A stretch of 51,638 nt of DNA, from positions 1 through 51,638 of the forward strand of contig SXID01000234.1 of assembly GCA_005772955.1 (NCBI GenBank). The letters run 5' to 3'. The notes below the pieces were generated by a model. It saw nothing but the letters and a program-made list of their open reading frames with translations, did not search any database and had not been told where the DNA came from. The DNA comes from Planctomycetia bacterium (GTDB lineage: Bacteria; Planctomycetota; Planctomycetia; Gemmatales; Gemmataceae). A program made the translations under genes and the position numbers. Of the stretch, positions 48,264 through 51,638 are shown in pieces (the first letter of the stretch is position 1; each line of letters starts with the position of its first letter).

Positions 48264-49441
48264 CGAACAAGTTGTCACTGACGCTTACACTCGCTCGCAA
48301 GGACTGGCGGCTCTTCTGGGCCGACCGGCGTGCGGCGGTGCTGTGTTTCATCGTGCCGGTGCTGCTCGCGTCCGCGTTCGGCACGATCTTTTCTCGGCCC
48401 AGTTCCGGTGGCGCCGCCAACCTCTCCGTTCTCGTGGTGGTCGAAGACGACGGACCATTCACGCGACAGGTCGCGAATGATCTTCTCGCGTCACCGCGAT
48501 TCGACGCAAAGGAAGTATCTCGTGCGGAGGCGGAAGCCGCAGTTGCGCATCGAAAGGCCGTGGCCGTCGTGCTGCCGGGCGGTTTCGAGCGGCTCAAGAG
48601 CTGGCAACCCGGCGTCACAACCGAGCAGCCGGAACTGCTACTGCTTCACCACCCGAACGCCGCGCCTGAGCGACAGATGACCCAGGGTGTCGTCATGGAA
48701 GCGGTGATGAAACGCGTCACACGCGAAGCGTTCGCCGACGTGTTGAAGGGCGATGACGCGGCGCTCACGCCGCCGTTCCGTGTTGAGGCGATGGCTGTGT
48801 CGCCGCACGCAGGAACGCAATTCAATTCGTACTCGCACAGCTTCTGCGGGATGACCCTCCAGTACCTGTTGTTCTGGGGCATGGAGAGCGGGTTGCTGTT
48901 CCTGCGCGAACGCCAGCGCAGCGTGTGGACGCGTGTGCGTGCGGCGGCGGTTCCGCTGTCGTGCGTGATCGGCGGTAAATCGCTCGCGACCGCGTTCATC
49001 GCGCTGCTGCAAGTGCTGGTCACGTTCGGCGTCGGCTACGTCGCGTTCGGCGTGCGAATCGACGGTTCCGTGATCGGCTTCGTGCTGCTGGCGATGACCG
49101 CGTGCGGACTCGCGGCGGCAACCGGGTTGCTGGTTGCCGCAATCGGCGGAACCGAGGCCCGCGCGCGGAACGTCAGCATCCTGGTCATTCTCGGCGTGTC
49201 GATGCTCGGCGGGTTGTGGGTGCCGGGGTTCTTGCTCCCCGCGTGGGCGCGGGACGTGTCGCTCTCGCTACCGACAACGTGGGCGCTACGCGGGTTCGAG
49301 ACGGTGACGTGGCAAGGCGGCGGGCTCCGAGCCGCGCTGCCGAGCATAGCGGTCGTGACCGGGTTCACGCTGTTGCTGCTGTTGGTTGCCGCGCTCCGGT
49401 TGAAGTTCACGGAACGAAGCCTGCGGCCAGGACAGGCGTAG
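48260..49441 (+). CDS. ABC-2 type exporter permease
   Basis: 393 residues. One TM helix near the N terminus (AAVLCFIVPVLLASAFGTIF), an extracytoplasmic domain of about 150 residues (LSVLVVVEDDGPFTRQVANDLL...), then five hydrophobic segments from about residue 205 (LQYLLFWGMESGLLFLRERQ; TAFIALLQVLVTFGVGYVAF; VIGFVLLAMTACGLAAATGLL; LVILGVSMLGGLWVPGFLL; IAVVTGFTLLLLLVAALRL). This is the ABC2_membrane_3 layout (YhgE/NatB-like). The GTG at 48260 overlaps the ATPase gene stop. It is likely a half-transporter forming a homodimer with the ATPase. Confidence 0.88.
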   Translation: MTNKLSLTLTLARKDWRLFWADRRAAVLCFIVPVLLASAFGTIFSRPSSGGAANLSVLVVVEDDGPFTRQVANDLLASPRFDAKEVSRAEAEAAVAHRKAVAVVLPGGFERLKSWQPGVTTEQPELLLLHHPNAAPERQMTQGVVMEAVMKRVTREAFADVLKGDDAALTPPFRVEAMAVSPHAGTQFNSYSHSFCGMTLQYLLFWGMESGLLFLRERQRSVWTRVRAAAVPLSCVIGGKSLATAFIALLQVLVTFGVGYVAFGVRIDGSVIGFVLLAMTACGLAAATGLLVAAIGGTEARARNVSILVILGVSMLGGLWVPGFLLPAWARDVSLSLPTTWALRGFETVTWQGGGLRAALPSIAVVTGFTLLLLLVAALRLKFTERSLRPGQA

Positions 49442-49570
49442 AGGATGTTTCCGTTCCCGACCTCGTGTGCGGCGCGACGCTCCGAATTCTTCGTACCAAC
49501 GTATTTCCTTCACGCCACGGACCGGATACCTTCACCAGTAGCACATCACGCCGTCATGGAGGGACTCGCA

Positions 49571-49915
49571 ATGACGTTCGGGATGGTTGTGCAATTGCCC
49601 GTTACGGACTCGTTCGGTACGGACGCGGATTTCGACCTGCGCACGCAGTTGGAGCGCGACCTCAGCGCGGCCCTAGCCGCGGAATGCGCCGGCGAGTGCG
49701 GTCGCGGCGATACCGATGCCGGGCGCATGAGCATCTATCTGGAAATCGTTCCCGATCCGAATCTGACCTTGCGCGTCGTCAAAGACGTCCTCTCGCGCCT
49801 CGAACTGTTGCACCGGGCGACGGTCGTACTGGAAACCCGCAGCGACGCGGACCCGGACGACATCGACCGCCGTACCCTCTGGCCGTTACAACCGGCACCC
49901 GCTCGCGTGGCCTGA
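49571..49915 (+). CDS. Small hypothetical protein
   Basis: 114 residues. The ATG at 49571 follows a strong GGAGGG (49558-49563) with a 7-base spacer, preferred to the ATG at 49556. The sequence (MTFGMVVQLPVTDSFGTDAD, acidic helices, MSIYLEIVPDPNLTLRVVKDVLSRLELLHRATVV) has no recognised motif or signal peptide. Probably soluble and cytoplasmic. It might be an immunity- or regulator-like protein, but nothing supports a specific role. Confidence 0.65.
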   Translation: MTFGMVVQLPVTDSFGTDADFDLRTQLERDLSAALAAECAGECGRGDTDAGRMSIYLEIVPDPNLTLRVVKDVLSRLELLHRATVVLETRSDADPDDIDRRTLWPLQPAPARVA

Positions 49916-49937
49916 CTCGCCTACTTATTCGCGTTCT

Positions 49938-50002
49938 ACCGGCGGGCTGACACCGCTCCGCTCACAAAGCTACTCTGAGCGGCGCGGTGCCAGCCCGCCG
50001 GT
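49938..50002. repeat. 27-bp inverted repeat ACCGGCGGGCTG...CAGCCCGCCGGT
   Basis: Arms 49938-49964 and 49976-50002 pair with two mismatches around an 11-base loop. It lies in the gap after the hypothetical protein and before the BON gene. The GCCGGCGGGCTG core is a different palindrome family from the others. Confidence 0.7.
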
Positions 50003-50067
50003 GCTTTATCCTGTATTACGTGCCCCAAGCGGCGCGGTCGCAAATCGTTCCGCCGTGGATCGCGTTC

Positions 50068-50463
50068 ATGCGCCAGATTTCCGCCGTGCTGATTCTGATG
50101 GCGATGTTCCTGTTGCTCGTCGGCAGCCGGTTCAAGGCGTCCGACGGAGACAAACTCGCGTCCGTGTCGCGATTGACGGTGCGGAAGGTGCAATCTGCGA
50201 TGCCGCCGGCGGTGAGCGTGGTCGCGCCGATGGACGCGCTGCGGAGGGAGATGCCCACCCATGCCGACGACGCGGTTCGCGCGAGGCTCGCGGCCGACAA
50301 GCGGTTCGTGGGCGTCGAGTTCAAGGTGACAGCGGAGGGGAACGTGGTCACGCTTCGCGGCGTGGTGCCGGACGCCCGCGTGAAGCGCCTCGCGGTCGGC
50401 GTGGCCGAGAACACCGTGGGGGTCGAGAAGGTGGTGGACGAACTCGCGGTTCCTGCGGAATGA
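50068..50463 (+). CDS. BON-domain protein with N-terminal membrane anchor
   Basis: 131 residues. A hydrophobic N terminus (MRQISAVLILMAMFLLLVGS) acts as a signal anchor, a linker follows, and residues about 70-130 form one BON domain (VRARLAADKRFVGVEFKVTA, then EGNVVTLRGVVPDARVKRLA, then VGVEKVVDELAV). The strand-turn-strand pattern and the conserved Gly in TLRG are visible. BON domains bind lipids or phospholipid membranes; the protein would sit in the periplasm. ATG at 50068; the longer frame from 49987 overlaps the repeat. Confidence 0.8.
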   Translation: MRQISAVLILMAMFLLLVGSRFKASDGDKLASVSRLTVRKVQSAMPPAVSVVAPMDALRREMPTHADDAVRARLAADKRFVGVEFKVTAEGNVVTLRGVVPDARVKRLAVGVAENTVGVEKVVDELAVPAE

Positions 50464-50674
50464 GCGCGGCATTGGCTCCGTCAGTTTCCCGCGCGAGCAT
50501 CACATACGCATCCAGGCGCGGCGTGTCCGTGGGCACATACTCAATCCGCTCGACTGGTAAGGGGGTGCCGTGCTGTTCGGCCACAGCAGCCACACCGTCG
50601 AGTACGGACTGAAGCACGTCTTCGGGCGCAATCTGACCTTCGCCTCCAGTCCCTTTCACTGAGTTGGCTGTCAT
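50348..50674 (-). CDS. Doubtful small protein, partly antisense to the BON gene
   Basis: 108 codons from the ATG at 50674. Residues 1-60 (SVKGTGGEGQIAPEDVLQSV, VAAVAEQHGTPLPVERIEYVPT) look protein-like and lie in a region without other genes. The last 40 or so residues (RVRPPPSRPPRCSRPRRPRG) are the antisense shadow of the BON gene, so if the gene is real its true end may have been lost by a frameshift. The frame extends back through a REP element (QLAERVAYLE). Confidence 0.35.
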   Translation of the reverse strand: MTANSVKGTGGEGQIAPEDVLQSVLDGVAAVAEQHGTPLPVERIEYVPTDTPRLDAYVMLARETDGANAALIPQEPRVRPPPSRPPRCSRPRRPRGASRGRPAPRREA

Positions 50675-50700
50675 CAGCCAACGTGTGTTCCGTTGCCGTT

Positions 50701-50793
50701 CAAGGTAGGCAACTCGCTCCGCGAGTTGCGCGTTGGCGGTCATGGTGCGTTGGTCTGTCGCGAAGGTGTCACTCGCGGAGCGAGTGACCTACC
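50701..50793. repeat. REPIN-like element, second copy
   Basis: Begins CAAGGTAGGCAACTCGCTCC (50701) and ends GAGCGAGTGACCTACC (50793). Both ends are the same as those of the element at 35594-35752. The centre differs, and this copy lacks the 57-base duplication. It lies upstream of the terminator of groEL. Confidence 0.85.
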
Positions 50794-50795
50794 TT

Positions 50796-50843
50796 AAAAC
50801 ACCCGCGGCCCGGTTACTCGTCGTGAGTAACCGGGCCGCGGGT
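50796..50843 (-). terminator. Rho-independent terminator of groEL
   Basis: On the minus strand the perfect 19-bp stem ACCCGCGGCCCGGTTACTC / GAGTAACCGGGCCGCGGGT (arms 50825-50843 and 50801-50819, 5-base loop) is followed by TGTTTTA. It lies 25 bases after the groEL stop. Confidence 0.9.
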
Positions 50844-50867
50844 CTTAATTGCTCACTGAAAACTGGC

Positions 50868-51638
50868 TTAGTACATGTCGTCGTAGGCGCCTGGGGCCGG
50901 GTCTTTCTTGTCCTTCTTCTGCTCTTCCGCGATCATCGCGTCGGAGGTCAGAAGCAGCGTCGCGACGCTGGCGGCGTTCTGCAGCGCGCTGCGAACGACC
51001 TTGGTGGGGTCGATGATGCCCTTCTCGATCAGGGTGCAGTATTCGCTGGCGCGGGCGTCGTAGCCGTAGTTCTTGTCCTTCTTGGCGAGCACCTCGTTGG
51101 CCACCACGTTGCCGTCCTCGCCCGCGTTCTCGACGATCTGCTTCAGCGGTGCGCGGCACGCGCGGACGATAATCTTGTACCCAACGCGCTCGTCGTCGGT
51201 GAGCGCTTCGGGGGCGACCAGGCCTTCGCTGGCGCGGAGCAGCGCGGTGCCGCCGCCGGGCAGGATGCCTTCCTGGTGCGCGGCCTTGGTCGCGTGCATC
51301 GCGTCCTCGACCCGCATCTTCTTTTCCTTCACTTCGCTCTCGGTCGCCCCGCCGACGTTGATCTTCGCGACCCCACCGGACAGCTTCGCGATCCGCTCCT
51401 GCAGCTTTTCCGTGTCGTAGTCGCTTGTGCTCTTGTCCAGTTCCTTCTGGATGGTCCCGATCCGCTCCTTGATTTCCTTCTTGGTGCCGGCGCCCTCGAT
51501 CACGGTGGTGTTGTCCTTGTCCACCTTGATCTTCTTCGCGGTGCCCAGGTCTTCGAGCGTGACCGTTTCGAGCTTCATGCCCAGGTCTTCGAAGATCGCC
51601 TTGCCGCCGGTCAACACCGCAAGGTCCTGCAGCATGGC
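50868..51638 (-). CDS. groL: Chaperonin GroEL, C-terminal part (5' end beyond window)
   Basis: The last 256 codons of GroEL; the gene continues beyond 51638. Apical and intermediate domain segments are present ([72 protein letters not shown]). The C terminus is [16 protein letters not shown]: the Gly-Gly-Met tail of many GroELs is absent. The equatorial hinge sequence [20 protein letters not shown] is slightly divergent but typical of the family. It has a strong terminator downstream. Whether groES lies upstream cannot be seen. Confidence 0.95.
   Translation of the reverse strand, partial: AMLQDLAVLTGGKAIFEDLGMKLETVTLEDLGTAKKIKVDKDNTTVIEGAGTKKEIKERIGTIQKELDKSTSDYDTEKLQERIAKLSGGVAKINVGGATESEVKEKKMRVEDAMHATKAAHQEGILPGGGTALLRASEGLVAPEALTDDERVGYKIIVRACRAPLKQIVENAGEDGNVVANEVLAKKDKNYGYDARASEYCTLIEKGIIDPTKVVRSALQNAASVATLLLTSDAMIAEEQKKDKKDPAPGAYDDMY

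Overview
This looks like a chromosomal segment of a Gemmata-like planctomycete (Gemmataceae). The DNA is GC-rich. It carries Planctomycete-type DUF1549/DUF1553 + DUF1501 gene pairs, two DUF1080/FG-GAP-type secreted proteins, and a cluster of leucine-rich-repeat proteins with the TIGR02996 'repeat-companion' N-terminus first described in Gemmata obscuriglobus. Many starts are GTG. The window ends inside a groEL gene. No rRNA, tRNA, CRISPR array or complete transposase was seen.

Layout. 0.2-4.3 kb: amidinotransferase, zinc-ribbon membrane protein, small secreted protein and protoporphyrinogen oxidase. 4.5-15.2 kb: two DUF1549/DUF1553 + DUF1501 modules, an FG-GAP/VCBS repeat protein, a small membrane protein and a DUF1080 protein. 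15.3-23.0 kb: a compact eight-gene plus-strand operon for the kynurenine / 3-hydroxyanthranilate meta-cleavage pathway, holding an SDR of unknown role, 2-aminomuconate-semialdehyde dehydrogenase, a RidA-type 2-aminomuconate deaminase, 3-hydroxyanthranilate dioxygenase, ACMS decarboxylase, kynurenine formamidase, kynureninase and kynurenine 3-monooxygenase. Tryptophan 2,3-dioxygenase is not in the window. 23-30.4 kb: a lone DUF1501 protein, a decayed stretch, a YyaL-type thioredoxin-domain protein, a GDPD/PLC-like protein, an SNF2 helicase and an unknown protein. 30.7-41.2 kb: sulfite reductase hemoprotein, family-4 uracil-DNA glycosylase, MBL hydrolase, RRM protein, ScpA, SDR, HEAT-repeat protein, ROK glucokinase, a membrane protein and a CNNM/CBS protein. 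41.3-46.8 kb: a tandem TIGR02996-LRR array of three intact copies, one copy broken by a TGA at a probable Trp codon, and one short internal-deletion relic. 46.8-51.6 kb: a minimal zincin, an ABC exporter pair, two small proteins and groEL (3' part).

The most unusual signal is not a single gene but a dense load of short palindromic elements of several sequence families. One 18-mer lies between genes and also inside the coding sequences of kynU, kmo and cysI. A doublet element with near-identical copies at 35.6 and 50.7 kb has REPIN architecture. At least seven genes end in a TAG stop that forms part of a (G)TAGG... palindrome, including two convergent genes that take their stops from the two ends of one hairpin. 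Three junctions inside the kynurenine operon carry such elements. Functions are inferred from motifs and family knowledge; no database search was run.
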